DNA of 64,000 bases from contig JAOTOL010001392.1 in NCBI GenBank assembly GCA_034440575.1, positions 62,001 to 126,000 of the forward strand, in the 5' to 3' direction. The notes below the pieces were generated by a model. It did not search any database. It saw only the letters and a list, made by a program, of their open reading frames with translations, and was not told the DNA's origin. Shown here piece by piece: positions 1 through 10,639 of this stretch. Position 1 is the first letter of the stretch. The number at the start of each line of letters is the position of its first letter. The DNA is from Imbricaverruca yamaguchii (taxonomy: Eukaryota; Arthropoda; Thecostraca; Neoverrucidae). A program made the position numbers and the translations under genes.

Positions 1-1965
1 AGTTTATATAAATTACCTCTAAAGCCAATCAAGTTCAATTTTTGTTACAAAATGCTGATGCTGATGGTGTCAAAGGCTTCTTTTTTTAAAATCTAGATAC
101 AGAGTACAAACTATTTTATTATTTACAAGTGATTTAGTTACTTCGTTATGCATCAGAGCAATTGGCATGTATGCGCTGTCTTTTTTTCTGAAATCAAATT
201 GCAATGGGTGCATGATATTATTTCATTTTGAAATGATGATACCCAAAGGTGTATTAATCTTCCCAGTACTTTCGAAAATACTGGTAGTAAAGATATTGGC
301 ATATAATTAGTAAATTTATTATTTTCCCATCATTTATATACAGGAATTATAACTGCATATTTTAAGGTATCAGGGAAATATTGCTGTGTTCAGACAAAGA
401 TGAAAGAAATATGTTAGATGTTGCAAAATACTTCTAAATGTTCCAATCAAAATGTTTGTACTAATTGTATCCATACCTCCACCAACAGGGTTTAAAGACT
501 TAATAATGTCTTCAATTTCAGCATCATTAACAGAAGGAATATTGTTAATGCTTGCATAATTAGGCTGTGTAAGATAATATAATGGACTGATGTGTGTTGC
601 AGATATTTTTTTCCACCTCACTACATAGCTTTGAAAAAATATGTATTAAATTTATCAGGTATTTGTTCAGTTACACAGGTAGCATCAGTTATCAACAAAG
701 CACTTTGGACTAACTGTTTGCAATTCCTTGTTGTTTATAATTTCATTCAAATACTTCCATGTTTTTTGCTATCACCTTTGCTATCCTGGAATGCCCTCTT
801 GCAATTTAATCGTTTCGCATCCCTAAGCACATTGCAAAGCATGTTCCTATACAGTTGTATTTATTTTCATTCAGTAAAATTATATTCCTAATATATTTTG
901 CATATATATTATTTTTTTGTATTTATTGAACACAGAAGTGCAGGGGTGCATGGTTTAATTGGATTCTTTCTTCTACTGGGTGTAAAAGGTTTAGATAATT
1001 TTGTAATGCCTGTTTCATATCCTTTAATAAGTTTGGTATGTGATTGATTAGCATCAGTCTCATCTTGAAAGGTTTCCAAGGTACTAATGAGGTGATCATT
1101 TAATTCACTGATTTTTATTTTATCAAAGACTGTCACTGAGTGCCTTGTTATAATTGCGCTTTGAATTAATGACAGATTGAGAAAAACTGGAAAGTGATCC
1201 GATAAATCATGAAGTAGAATTCCTGCATTGTTCGAGACATTAACATCATTTATAAATATATTATCCAAAAGGGCATCATAATTATTACAAATCCGGGTAG
1301 CTTTCGAGATGGTTGGGAAAAATCCATAGGAATTTGACATATTCATAAAACTAAGTGTAGGTTTATCAGAGTGATATTTTAAAAGATCGTAATTGAAGTC
1401 CCCTGCTATGACACATGTACATTTAGTGTTTTCCAATGAGTGAAGCATTTTTTCCAAGTAGTCCCTAAAGAAAGTGTGGCTCAGGCTTGGAGGTCTATAT
1501 ATTTCCCCACTAGGAATCTCTTTACTGGCACAGCCAACTTCATGTTGATTTCGAGAAAACTTGTCTCAAAATGATCACTCTCCAGGTCTTTTCTTTCCCT
1601 ATCCTCATATCTATTACTTACATATATTGCTGTACCTCCACCTTCACCTTCTTTTCTACTCGATGCAAAGGATTATAATTTTTTGGACTATAGTATTGTT
1701 CTAAATATTTCTTCAACCATGTCTCTGTCACACAAATAGCTGACCAATCAACTTAAAAATTCGCTAGATTAATAACATCATCAAATTTATTCTTGAGGGC
1801 CCTTGCATTGATATGAAGTGCTGAGAACCCAGCATTCAAGTTAAGTGGTTGAGGTAAAGAATAATATTTACACTGTGACAGTATATGTTCATGAGGAGGG
1901 TACTTATCACTCAAATCATTCCCTAGCAACTCCAATGTAGCTCCTTCAAGTTTGAGCCCACTCAT
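1..1965 (-). mobile_element. CR1/L2-like LINE ORF2 remnant (endonuclease and start of RT)
   Basis: A decayed non-LTR retrotransposon reads leftward and is cut by the window edge. At 1965-1753 the protein has the usual endonuclease start (ALHINARALKNKFDD), followed in frame, after a TAA, by ICVTETWL. At 1457-909 come GDFNYDLL, DNIF and SDHFPVF, the metal and catalytic motifs of APE-type LINE endonucleases. At 621-370 NPVGGGMD marks the entry to the reverse transcriptase, which continues in broken frames to base 1. Stops and frameshifts split the pieces, so it is inactive. The SDHFPVF and TETWL style points to the CR1/L2 group by family knowledge; the exact clade is an inference. It lies in the same orientation as the zinc-finger gene, probably in one of its introns. 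Confidence 0.8.
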
Positions 1966-3037
1966 TACTCAGGGAAAGAGCCAACTGGAATGGTGATTAG
2001 TTCTGGAAATTGAAAACTTGGAATAATAATTGTGCATGAACATTGAACTGGAACACAAAAATGGACAACGAATGATCGGAAAGTAAAATGGAAAAAGTAA
2101 ATTACAGGTAAGGCTCACACCATTAAGAAGCATAGTTTGACAAACAAATATAGATAGTTTTATGCCTAGATAAGATGATAGAGGAGCAAGGATTATATTG
2201 CAAGTGAAAGGAACACTTGCCAGGACCATGTGTGGGAAGTTATCAATTATCCCTGCAGCAGGAAACTTCAGGAACACCAGTTCTCCACGATATCCCTCCC
2301 TCCCCAGGCAGCAATTTACAATTTAATGACAACAGCATCACCAGGCAGCATGCTCTCTCATATGTCACCATGATGGTAGATTAATACATGTTCAATGTTA
2401 AAAAAAAAACAGATTGAATTGATTATAAGCAATTCACCAAACTAGTTGCCTTCTGTAGCATTAACTTGCCAAGAACATTAACTCATGATGATCACATATT
2501 CAGAAAAAATAATCATTAACTAATTGCATTGTATGTTAACCAAAGGCCATTGCAACATTGTTCGTTCAAGCTGTGATTTTACAACAAACATTTGCCTTGA
2601 GTTAATTTTATATGAAACCTTTGTCATGTTAAGGTTCACATTACTAAGGTCTTCCTGTTGATCAAGGGACCAGGGAGCAGCATTGCCGGCTTTTGGTTCA
2701 TGGTATACAACAGATAAAACTAACATCCACTTTGAGACGTCGCCTACAGGTAGCATTGCACTGAAGGTGATGACTGTTCCAAGTTTGTCCAAGAAATTGG
2801 CGGTGCGTCCAATCGATTTGTATCGGAAGGCTAACATCGGAAAAGTGGGAAATGCAATTCAGGAATACGTTTCTAAATCGCATGGTATACATCCGACGTT
2901 ACCAGCGCAACCAAAAGAGGGTAATAACGCTAATGCGATGGAAGTCCGTCTTTTAGCAGATGTCGTCAACGTTCGCATTCCCCGAATCAGCAGTCCCCTC
3001 ACACATGACAAAACAGCCCGCCGCGGACCGCACGCAC
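1966..3037. other. Non-coding intronic stretch, nothing recognised
   Basis: This is AT-rich sequence between the LINE remnant and the tRNA gene. No zinc-finger exon able to complete the finger left open at 3114 is visible on the minus strand, so the next exon should lie left of the window. A TTTT tract at about 3011-3014, some 25 bases past the tRNA 3' end on the minus strand, could serve as the Pol III terminator. Confidence 0.5.
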
Positions 3038-3109
3038 TGCCGCCTGTGAGGGTCGAACTCACGACCCCTGGTTTACAAGACCAGTGCTCTGCCACTGAGC
3101 TAAGCCGGC
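3038..3109 (-). tRNA. tRNA-Thr (anticodon UGU)
   Basis: The reverse complement folds as a complete 72-nt cloverleaf including the discriminator base A. The acceptor stem is GCCGGCT against AGGCGGC with one G-G mismatch at pair 5-68. The D arm is GCTC/GAGC, the anticodon stem CTGGT/ACCAG with loop CTTGTAA (anticodon TGT, threonine), and the T arm GTGAG/CTCAC with loop TTCGACC. The A box (TAGCTCAGTGG) and B box (GTTCGACCC) match Pol III internal promoters. It has no intron and no encoded CCA, as expected for a eukaryotic nuclear gene. Its first base is the fifth base of the intron after the zinc-finger exon 3114-3281, on the same strand. Confidence 0.93.
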
Positions 3110-3113
3110 TCAC

Positions 3114-3281
3114 CCGTTGCGGAACGTCTGGCCGCACAGCTGGCAGGTGACGCCGGCCGTGGCGACGCGCGGCACGCCGCCCACCGTATCGGACGGGCCG
3201 AGTGACGCCTTGTCGTGACGCTGCCGCCGCTGGTGGGACGTCGTCTCGTGACGGTCGCGCTCCGACTCTACGAAGAAGTAC
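3114..3281 (-). CDS. C2H2 zinc-finger gene, exon E (last exon in window)
   Basis: This 168-bp internal exon starts after the acceptor GCGTCGCAG and ends at the donor ACGG|GTGAGC. Its first base completes the codon left by exon 3827-4062. The joined protein reads CLYCARYFFVESERDRHETTSH, that is two segments meeting as CX2CX12HX4H, so one finger is split by the 545-bp intron. Next come a basic stretch and a linker, then a second finger that opens with CQLCGQTF and RN before the donor. Its two histidines must lie in an exon left of the window. The donor overlaps the first bases of the tRNA-Thr gene. A nuclear DNA- or RNA-binding role follows from the family; the target is unknown. Confidence 0.82.
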
Positions 3282-3826
3282 CTGCGACGCGGCCGTGTGC
3301 AAAGTGAGACGGCGCGTGGCACATGGCAGGCCGCAGTTATATCGGGAACAAGAAGAGTGGGGGCGGGGGGGACAATCAAGCCAATATTGGCAGAGATCCG
3401 ACAGCGTGACACAACGTAACACGAGGGAAGTCGGTCGGCCGGATAGCGAGGCCAGGGGAGTTCCACAGGACAGGGCGACTGACAGGCCGGGGTCGCCGTC
3501 AGCTGGCCGCAAAAGGTCGCTGGTCAGGCGTGTGGCGTGTGGCGGCACGGTCACGACTGACGCGGCACACGTGCACAACAGGCGCGCGGCCAGCCACACG
3601 ACACCGGCGACGGGACACGATATCAAAGGTCAGAGCGGGGCTAGCGCTTTTATCCGACTTTCTTTTCTAAGGAACCGTACAAACGAAGCGGAAAGGGGTC
3701 CGACAGAATTCGATGAAAAATGTACCGGGTTCAAGTCTTTGCTCTCGTGTGGGTGGGAAAATTTGCCTGTGTGCAAATATTCACCATTAAATGTGGCCGA
3801 GCCGAAGGTGTCCATCTGGCTCCTAC
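3282..3826 (-). other. Short intron (545 bp) inside a zinc finger
   Basis: On the minus strand the intron begins GTAGGA (3826-3821) directly after GCCAG and ends with ...GTCGCAG (3284-3282). It interrupts a finger just after its second cysteine. No other gene or repeat was seen in it. Confidence 0.75.
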
Positions 3827-4062
3827 CTGGCGCAATAGAGGCAATGATACTGCGCCTCGCCAGTGTGCTTCATCAGGTGTGACTTGAGCGACGCCTTGCG
3901 GAAGTACAGGTCACACTCTGGGCAGAGGAAGCGCGGTGTCGGCGCCGAGCCGCCCGCTCTGCCGGCTGCCGCCGCACTGCGCTTCTCCTCGCCCGGCGCG
4001 CTCTTCTTTCGGCGTGTGTGAGGCGCGTGGTGGGTGATCGACTCATGGTACAGCACGTTCAC
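3827..4062 (-). CDS. C2H2 zinc-finger gene, exon D
   Basis: This 236-bp exon lies between the acceptor CTCTGCATCAG and the donor GCGCCAG|GTAGGA. It enters in phase 0, and its first residues VNVLYHESITH complete the finger begun by exon 22221-22574 (CRHCDFSNNLR), giving exact CX2CX12HX4H spacing. That fit is the main evidence that exons 18 kb apart belong to one gene. A basic Ala/Gly/Pro linker of about 40 residues follows, then a full finger, CPEC...HLMKH, then HTGEAQYHC, a variant of the TGEKPY inter-finger linker. The exon leaves two bases of a codon that the next exon completes. Decoy copies of its acceptor lie just upstream in a 55-bp tandem repeat. Confidence 0.87.
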
Positions 4063-4280
4063 CTGATGCAGAGGCATCTTATTTCAGCTACACCATGCTC
4101 ACATACTGCATAGGTATCTGTATTAAGGGCATCGCATTCCAGCTACACCACGTTCACCTGATGTAAAGACATTTCTGTGAAGGCATCTTATTTCAGCTAC
4201 ACCATGTTCACCTGCTGCAGAGGTATCTCTATTAAAGACATCACATTTCAGCTACACCACATTCGCATGCTGTAGACGAC
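4053..4280. repeat. 55-bp tandem repeat carrying copies of the exon D splice acceptor
   Basis: Units start at about 4053, 4094, 4149, 4203 and 4258 (the last four spaced 54-55 bp) and share CACGTTCACCTGATG-like heads and CATTTCAGCTACACC-like tails. The first unit overlaps the start of exon D, so the unit was built from the intron-exon junction. At least two upstream units keep an AG|GTGAAC acceptor on the minus strand. Confidence 0.8.
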
Positions 4281-5212
4281 CTCCGCTGGGACAGCGTCGC
4301 CTGCTTCATTCCGCTTCACTTGTCGACATTTTATTTGACTTCACGTTCTTAAGGGAATTGCTAACGTGCAGTCACTGTGTTAATCTATGCACTGGACCGT
4401 CACACAAACAATGCCACGAAATAATAGGCATGGCGAGACAGGCATGGGCGGCTCCGCGGTGAGGGAAGGCGGACGCGTCCCCCAAATCGTTAAATTTGAC
4501 GTGAAATTTAACGTATTACTATTATGGCGCTGCAACAAAAATCGACATAAAATACCACTTGCCGCAACACATCGAAGATTCGTGACGATAGCCATGCCGG
4601 GGAGTCACCAACAGGTGGCAGCCCCAAGGCAGGCTAAGCTAATACATAACAGAACAAAACACAACCGGTATGTTATGACAGGGCGAAACACCATGCACAT
4701 CTGGTATAAAAACAATGACAATGTAATAAATATTGATGCAGCATTATATAAACCAAAACTGAAGAGTTCTGAAAGGCATAAGATCAATGAGAAATCGCCG
4801 TACCTAGAAACAAAAATATAAAACACGAGATGGTATGTATCTTCACCTCACTCTGGCTCACGTTCTGCAGATCGATGCGATGACAAAGATAAATAAAAAT
4901 TTGCACATTCGTGCAACGCGTACAACAATATGTTATTTCTCGCAGTGCTTCCTTTCCAAACGAAATATCAGACAGGGATGGTGGCCCTCCTCTCGTAATC
5001 CGTATCATACATTTAAAACGAAATGCAACAAAATAATTGGGCGCATCTATCAATCGGCGGAATACCTGATCAGAAGCCAAGTGTCCTTGCACACACGTCC
5101 AGCACGTAGTGGTCGCGGACTATGAGCTCTGAGGGGCTCCTGGTGCTTCAGTGACGCCGAGTTTTGCCCCGCATTGCGCAAGCCAGCTGCATTAGGAACT
5201 TGCGCTCCACAC
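4281..5212. other. Non-coding, no gene recognised
   Basis: Mixed-composition intron sequence between the 55-bp and 26-bp arrays. No family, hairpin or repeat was recognised. Confidence 0.5.
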
Positions 5213-6437
5213 GGTGCGGTCTGGCCAAGTGACTGCACGGTGCGGTCTGGCCAAGTGACTGCACGGTGCGGTCTGGCCAAGTGACTGTACGGTGCGGTCT
5301 GGCCAAGTGACTGTACGGTGCGGTCTGGCCAAGTGACTGCACGGTGCGGTCTGGCCAAGTGACTGTACGGTGCGGTCTGGCCAAGTGACTGTACGGTGCG
5401 GTCTGGCCAAGTGACTGCACGGTGCGATCTGGCCAAGTGACTGTACGGTGCGGTCTGGCCAAGTGACTGCACGGTGCGGTCTGGCCAAGTGACTGTACGG
5501 TGCGGTCTGGCCAAGTGACTGTACGGTGCGGTCTGGCCAAGTGACTGCACGGTGCGGTCTGGCCAAGTGACTGCACGGTGCGGTCTGGCCAAGTGACTGT
5601 ACGGTGCGGTCTGGCCAAGTGACTGCACGGTGCGATCTGGCCAAGTGACTGCACGGTGCGATCTGGCCAAGTGACTGCACAGTGCGGTCTGGCCAAGTGA
5701 CTGCACGGTGCGGTCTGGCCAAGTGACTGTACGGTGCGATCTGGCCAAGTGACTGCACGGTGCGATCTGGCCAAGTGACTGTACGGTGCGATCTGGCCAA
5801 GTGACTGCACGGTGCGGTCTGGCCAAGTGACTGCACGGTGCGGTCTGGCCAAGTGACTGTACGGTGCGGTCTGGCCAAGTGACTGCACGGTGCGGTCTGG
5901 CCAAGTGACTGCACGGTGCGGTCTGGCCAAGTGACTGTACGGTGCGGTCTGGCCAAGTGACTGCACGGTGCGATCTGGCCAAGTGACTGCACGGTGCGAT
6001 CTGGCCAAGTGACTGCACGGTGCGGTCTGGCCAAGTGACTGCACGGTGCGGTCTGGCCAAGTGACTGCACGGTGCGATCTGGCCAAGTGACTGCACGGTG
6101 CGATCTGGCCAAGTGACTGCACGGTGCGATCTGGCCAAGTGACTGCACGGTGCGGTCTGGCCAAGTGACTGCACGGTGCGATCTGGCCAAGTGACTGCAC
6201 GGTGCGATCTGGCCAAGTGACTGCACGGTGCGGTCTGGCCAAGTGACTGCACGGTGCGATCTGGCCAAGTGACTGCACGGTGCGATCTGGCCAAGTGACT
6301 GCACGGTGCGGTCTGGCCAAGTGACTGCACGGTGCGATCTGGCCAAGTGACTGTACGGTGCGATCTGGCCAAGTGACTGCACGGTGCGGTCTGGCCAAGT
6401 GACTGCACGGTGCGATCTGGCCAAGTGACTGCACGGT
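5213..6437. repeat. 26-bp minisatellite, about 47 copies
   Basis: The unit is CTGGCCAAGTGACTGYACGG followed by TGCGRT. It is almost perfectly homogeneous apart from two positions, Y (C/T) and R (G/A). Since 26 is not a multiple of 3 and the unit has no stop in three minus-strand frames, long open frames result, but they are by-products and not genes. Confidence 0.97.
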
Positions 6438-6771
6438 GCGTCACCAAACCGCAGAACAGCATATTCTAATGAGGGACAAACATTCGCGCAACAAGCTGGT
6501 AAAGATACACTTTTGCTGAGCTCAAACTCCGAGTGCCGGAGATCGATAGATCAGTTTGGCCGGGTGCGGACTCCAATGTGACAATCAAAAGGCCAAATGC
6601 CTGGTTGCTTTTAGATGCTATAGTATTAATCTAATATGAAATTGTAAGTCTTTTGTGCCGATCATTACGCCTAGGTCCCGAATGGTTGTGACGGGAATCG
6701 ACACGGCTGCATTAATTTTGTAATTGGACTGAACTTGACTGAACGGTCGCGCGAAATAAACTGCACTTGGA

Positions 6772-6990
6772 TCAATTTAGTTTTAACTTCGAATTTTCCG
6801 CCAGGACAACCGAGTGAACATCTGCGCGCAGTGCAACTGCAATGACATCGCTTTCATTGCAAACTTTCCGATGCACTTTCAGGTCGTCTACAAACATGAA
6901 GCAGTGAGCGCCTTTCACTGTTAACGGCAGGTCTTTGCTGCATAATGTGAATAACAAAGGCGGCATCGCGCAATCTTCTGGCATCCCCGG
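6772..6990 (-). mobile_element. LINE reverse transcriptase fragment
   Basis: About 70 residues show PPLLFTLCSKDLP and then FMFVDDLKVHRKV, matching RT motif B-C of Jockey/I-type LINEs, followed by a tail ending KLKLN. The catalytic box is FVDD. No endonuclease or other RT part is joined to it, so it is an isolated relic. A similar plus-strand fragment lies at 50160-50388. Confidence 0.75.
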
Positions 6991-7085
6991 GGCCGACTTG
7001 AACTCAGTGCGAGATTTTGGCGATTTTCGGTTGAACTTCGTTCATTACCATCTTGCTTCCTTCCTTAAAACAATGAAAAACCAAA

Positions 7086-7267
7086 CGAATACCTGACCGC
7101 TCCAGCCCTATTAGGCCCAATCTTATTAGTTTCTCTATTTTTTAATCTCCGGAACACTTTGAAATAGGTATATATAATATATATACCTATTTCAAAGTGT
7201 TCCGGAGATTACAAAATAGAGAAAATGATAAGGTTGGGGCTAATAGGGCTGGGGCGGTCAGGCATTC
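7086..7267. repeat. Long palindrome, about 88-bp arms around an AT core
   Basis: The left arm runs from CGAATACCTGACCGC to GAAATAGGTATATA, and the right arm returns as its reverse complement with roughly 10% mismatches, ending GCGGTCAGGCATTCG. The short centre is TATATAATATATA. It looks like a foldback or MITE-like unit; no clear target duplication was found. Confidence 0.88.
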
Positions 7268-7277
7268 GCTTAGATAA

Positions 7278-7317
7278 GGTCTGTATAGATAAGGTGTCCG
7301 ATATAAATAAATAAATA

Positions 7318-7379
<62 letters not shown>

Positions 7380-7402
7380 CGGACACCTTATCTATACAGA
7401 CC
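7278..7402. repeat. Second palindrome: 32-bp perfect arms around ATAA/AT repeats
   Basis: The left arm 7278-7309 (GGTCTGTATAGATAAGG...) and right arm 7371-7402 (...CCTTATCTATACAGACC) are exact reverse complements. The loop is an (ATAA)n/(AT)n tract of about 60 bp. It starts 10 bp after the first palindrome ends. Confidence 0.92.
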
Positions 7403-8145
7403 GCCTGTAAATGGTGCAACTCCATTCACTACAATATAGGACGCGTCATGGCGACATAATCCGCATGCATCAGCTGCCGCATGGTCATATCGGCTTGCAC
7501 CAGGAAAAGGTCCGGTTATCACCACACTTGTCCACCAAAGGTCACTCCTTGAAGGCAGCGTGCTGCATTTATGAGAGTGAGACGAAACCATCCGAGTGTT
7601 CGAGCAGTCAGGGACTGGAACTCGCTCCCAGAGCAAGTAGTCTGCTCTATTACGCTGAACCAGTTCATGACCAGAATAGACGCATTCTGGTTGGAACAGC
7701 GATTTTATTATCCATCTGAGGCGTGCTAGTGTATTGTGCCTTGAATCGTCTTGTTATTCCAGCCCGAGCTTGATGTGATCCGGTTAAACAAGCCCTTGCC
7801 TCGTATGAATCCCGAAATATGTATATATTTATGTATGTATTATGCCGGTATCAGAGCTGAAGACATCGCCGGCCAATGGACCGATTCCACTTCGTCAGGA
7901 ATCAGCCGTCCGATCGTGTGGCTGGCCGCATTCCGCCAACACAAATATACACGTGAGCGGCGTGCGAGGAATGTGGTGCCCGACTGGGTCCAGTTCACAC
8001 TGGTTGGCATGCGGCACGCACGCCGCGACACTGGCCGCGCCGTCTGGCGGCCACACACGACAGCAGACGCTCGGACGGCGCCATCAAAACGGACAGGTGG
8101 TAACATAACACGCTGGCCGGCTGTCGGCTGTCGGCGGGCCGGCCC
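7403..8145. other. Non-coding, no gene recognised
   Basis: Intron sequence between the palindromes and the 30-bp array. Open frames here run on into the array and show no family resemblance. Confidence 0.5.
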
Positions 8146-10005
8146 AGCCGCCACCGGCCACCCGGGTGTCGGCACCCCCACCACCGGCCACTCAGGTGTC
8201 GTCACCCCCACCACCGGCGAATTAGGTGTCGTCACCCCCACCACCGGCCACCCGGGTGTCGTCACCCCCACCACCGGCCACTCAGGTGTCGGCACCCCCA
8301 CCACCGGCCACTCAGGTGTCGTCACCCCCACCACCGGCGACTTAGGTGTCGTCACCCCCACCACCGGCCACTCAGGTGTCGTCACCCCCACCACCGGCCA
8401 CCCGGGTCTCGGCACCCCCACCACCGGCCACCCGGGTGTCGGCACCCCCACCACCGGCCACTCAGGTGTCGGCACCCCCACCACCGGCCACTCAGGTGTC
8501 GTCACCCCCACCACCGGCCACCCGGGTGTCGGCACCCCCACCACCGGCCACCCGGGTGTCGTCACCCCCACCACCGGCCACTCAGGTGTCGTCACCCCCA
8601 CCACCGGCCACCCGGGTCTCGGCACCCCCACCACCGGCCACTCAGGTGTCGGCACCCCCACCACCGGCGACTTAGGTGTCGTCACCCCACCACCGGCCAC
8701 CCGGGTGTCGTCACCCCCACCCACCCGGGTGTCGTCACCCCCACCACCGGCCACCCGGGTGTCGTCACCCCCACCACCGGCCACCCGGGTGTCGTCACCC
8801 CCACCACCGGCCACCCGGGTCTCGGCACCCCACCACCGGCCACTCAGGTGTCGGCACCCCCACCACCGGCCACTCAGGTGTCGTCACCCCCACCACCGGC
8901 CACCCGGGTGTCGTCACCCCCACCACCGGCCACCCGAGTGTCGTCACCCCCACCACCGGCCACTCAGGTGTCGTCACCCCCACCACCGGCGACTTAGGTG
9001 TCGTCACCCCCACCACCGGCCACTCAGGTGTCGTCACCCCCACCACCGGCCACCCGGGTGTCGTCACCCCCACCACCGGCCACCCGGGTGTCGGCACCCC
9101 CACCACCGGCCACCCGGGTGTCGGCACCCCCACCACCGGCCACTCAGGTGTCGTCACCCCCACCACCGGCCACCCGGGTGTCGGCACCCCCACCACCGGC
9201 CACTCAGGTGTCGTCACCCCCACCACCGGCCACCCGGGTGTCGTCACCCCCACCACCGGCCACCCGGGTGTCGTCACCCCCACCACCGGCCACCCGGGTG
9301 TCCCCCCCCACCACCGGCCACCCGGGTGTCGTCACCCCCACCACCGGCCACCCGGGTGTCGTCACCCCCACCACCGGCCACCCGGGTGTCGCCACCTCAC
9401 CGTCCACCCGGGTGTCGCCACCTCACCGTCCACCCGGGTGTCGGTACCCCCACCACCGGTCACTCAGGTGTCGTCACCCCCACCACCGGCCACCCGGGTG
9501 TCGTCACCCCCACCACCGGCCACCCGGGTGTCGGCACCCCCACCACCGGTCACTCAGGTGTCGTCACCCCCACCACCGGCCACCCGGGTGTCGGCACCCC
9601 CACCACCGTCCACTCAGGTGTCGTCACCCCCCACCACCGGCCACCCGGGTGTCGTCACCCCCACCACCGGCCACTCAGGTGTCGGTACCCCCACCACCGG
9701 CCACTCAGGTGTCGGCACCCCCACCACCGGCCACCCGGGTGTCGGCACCCCCACCACCGGCCACCCGGGTGTCGCCACCTCACCGGCCACCCGGGTGTCG
9801 TCACCCCCACCACCGGCCACTCGGGTGTCGTCACCCCCACCACCGACCACCCGGGTGTCGGCACCCCCACCACCGACCAATCAGGTGTCGTCACCCCCAC
9901 CACCGACCACTTGGGTGTCGGCACCCCCATCGACCACTCGGGTGTCGCTACCTCCACCACCATCCACTCAGGTGTCGCCACCCCCATCAGCCGGTGTCGA
10001 CCACT
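8146..10005. repeat. 30-bp minisatellite, about 62 copies
   Basis: The unit is CCACCGGCCACYCRGGTGTC followed by GKCACCCCCA. The main variants are CACTCAGG against CACCCGGG, and GTCGTC against GTCGGC. The unit length is a multiple of 3, so stop-free frames span the array on both strands. A few 1-2 bp indels (for example near 8690, 8830 and 9305) shift them. Toward the right end the unit drifts, with shorter copies lacking part of the CACCCCCACCACC block. Confidence 0.97.
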
Positions 10006-10140
10006 GCCGGCCCGGCTCGCTGATCCCAATGTCCACGAGCGGGTGCTCAAGTGCCATACTCCGGCTGGCTACCCCGGCTGGGTAGTCAGGCTTGGTACCC
10101 CGGCTGGGTATTCTGGCTGAGTACCTCGGCTGGACGGTGA
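10006..10140. repeat. Short tandem of CCGGCTGGGTA-like units
   Basis: Four to five imperfect copies of a roughly 20-bp unit around TACCCCGGCTGGGTA follow the 30-bp array. Confidence 0.6.
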
Positions 10141-10212
10141 GGTGACCGGGCGTTGACAGTGCTCGCGGCGCGCGCCTTTACTTGCCAGCGGCGCCACGTC
10201 CGCCCTGGGCGT

Positions 10213-10356
10213 CAACATCAGATATGGCAGCACATATTGCACTTGTTGGTAAGTACCAGTGTGGTGGTAAACATCAGATATGGCAGCACATAATGCACTT
10301 GTTGGTCAGCAACAGTGTGATTGTGAACATCAGATATGGCAGCACCTACTGCACTT
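10213..10356. repeat. 56-bp tandem repeat, left part of a split array
   Basis: Copies of a unit beginning ACATCAGATATGGCAGCACA start at 10215, 10271 and 10327, exactly 56 bp apart. The last copy breaks off at GCACTT (10356), where the large transposon begins. The rest of the array resumes at 20903. Confidence 0.92.
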
Positions 10357-10389
10357 CCGAGCCAGCATTTTAGCCGGGCCCCGACTGGG
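10357..10389 (+). repeat. Left terminal inverted repeat
   Basis: It begins CCGAGCCAGCATTTTAGCCG and continues into GGCCCCGACTGGG. It matches the reverse complement of 20870-20902 except at positions 3 and 17. Confidence 0.9.
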
Positions 10390-10620
10390 CACAGTAAGCG
10401 ACTGGGCAAATCGACTGGGGCCCAGCATGGCCCCAACCGGCAAAACCTAGGAACGCTAGCTGGATGGACTGCCCGGCCGGGGCCCAACATGGGCCCAGTC
10501 CCTCTTGCGACTCATACCAGCGTCGCATTTCGCGGCGATACGGATACGGCCCAGCCGGTGCCCAGTCTGGGCCCGTTCTGGGCCCGGTCGGGGCACAGTG
10601 CCCGCACATTAACGCGCTGT
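10380..10620. repeat. Left subterminal GGGCCC-rich repeats
   Basis: Repeated short motifs (GACTGGGC, GGGGCCCAGCATGGCCCC, GGGGCCCAACATGGGCCCAG, CCAGTCTGGGCCCGTTCTGG) fill the first 260 bp of the element. They mirror motifs inside the right end. Subterminal motif clusters bind accessory transposition proteins in plant CACTA elements; a similar role here is inferred. Confidence 0.65.
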
Positions 10621-10639
10621 CAACTACAGAAATTGCATC

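Noticed and set aside
2683..3037. Candidate downstream exon of the zinc-finger gene
   Set aside because: No minus-strand LxxHxxxH segment after an acceptor was found to complete the open finger at 3114.
5050..6462. Long repetitive open frames (up to 470 codons) on the minus strand
   Set aside because: They are produced by a stop-free 26-bp tandem repeat in three frames and show no domain, splice or start evidence.
5213..10005. CRISPR-like arrays
   Set aside because: Direct tandem repeats without unique spacers, in a eukaryotic intron.
7751..10120. A 789-codon open frame rich in TPTTGHPGV repeats
   Set aside because: Generated by the 30-bp minisatellite; both strands are open and the composition is purely repeat-driven.
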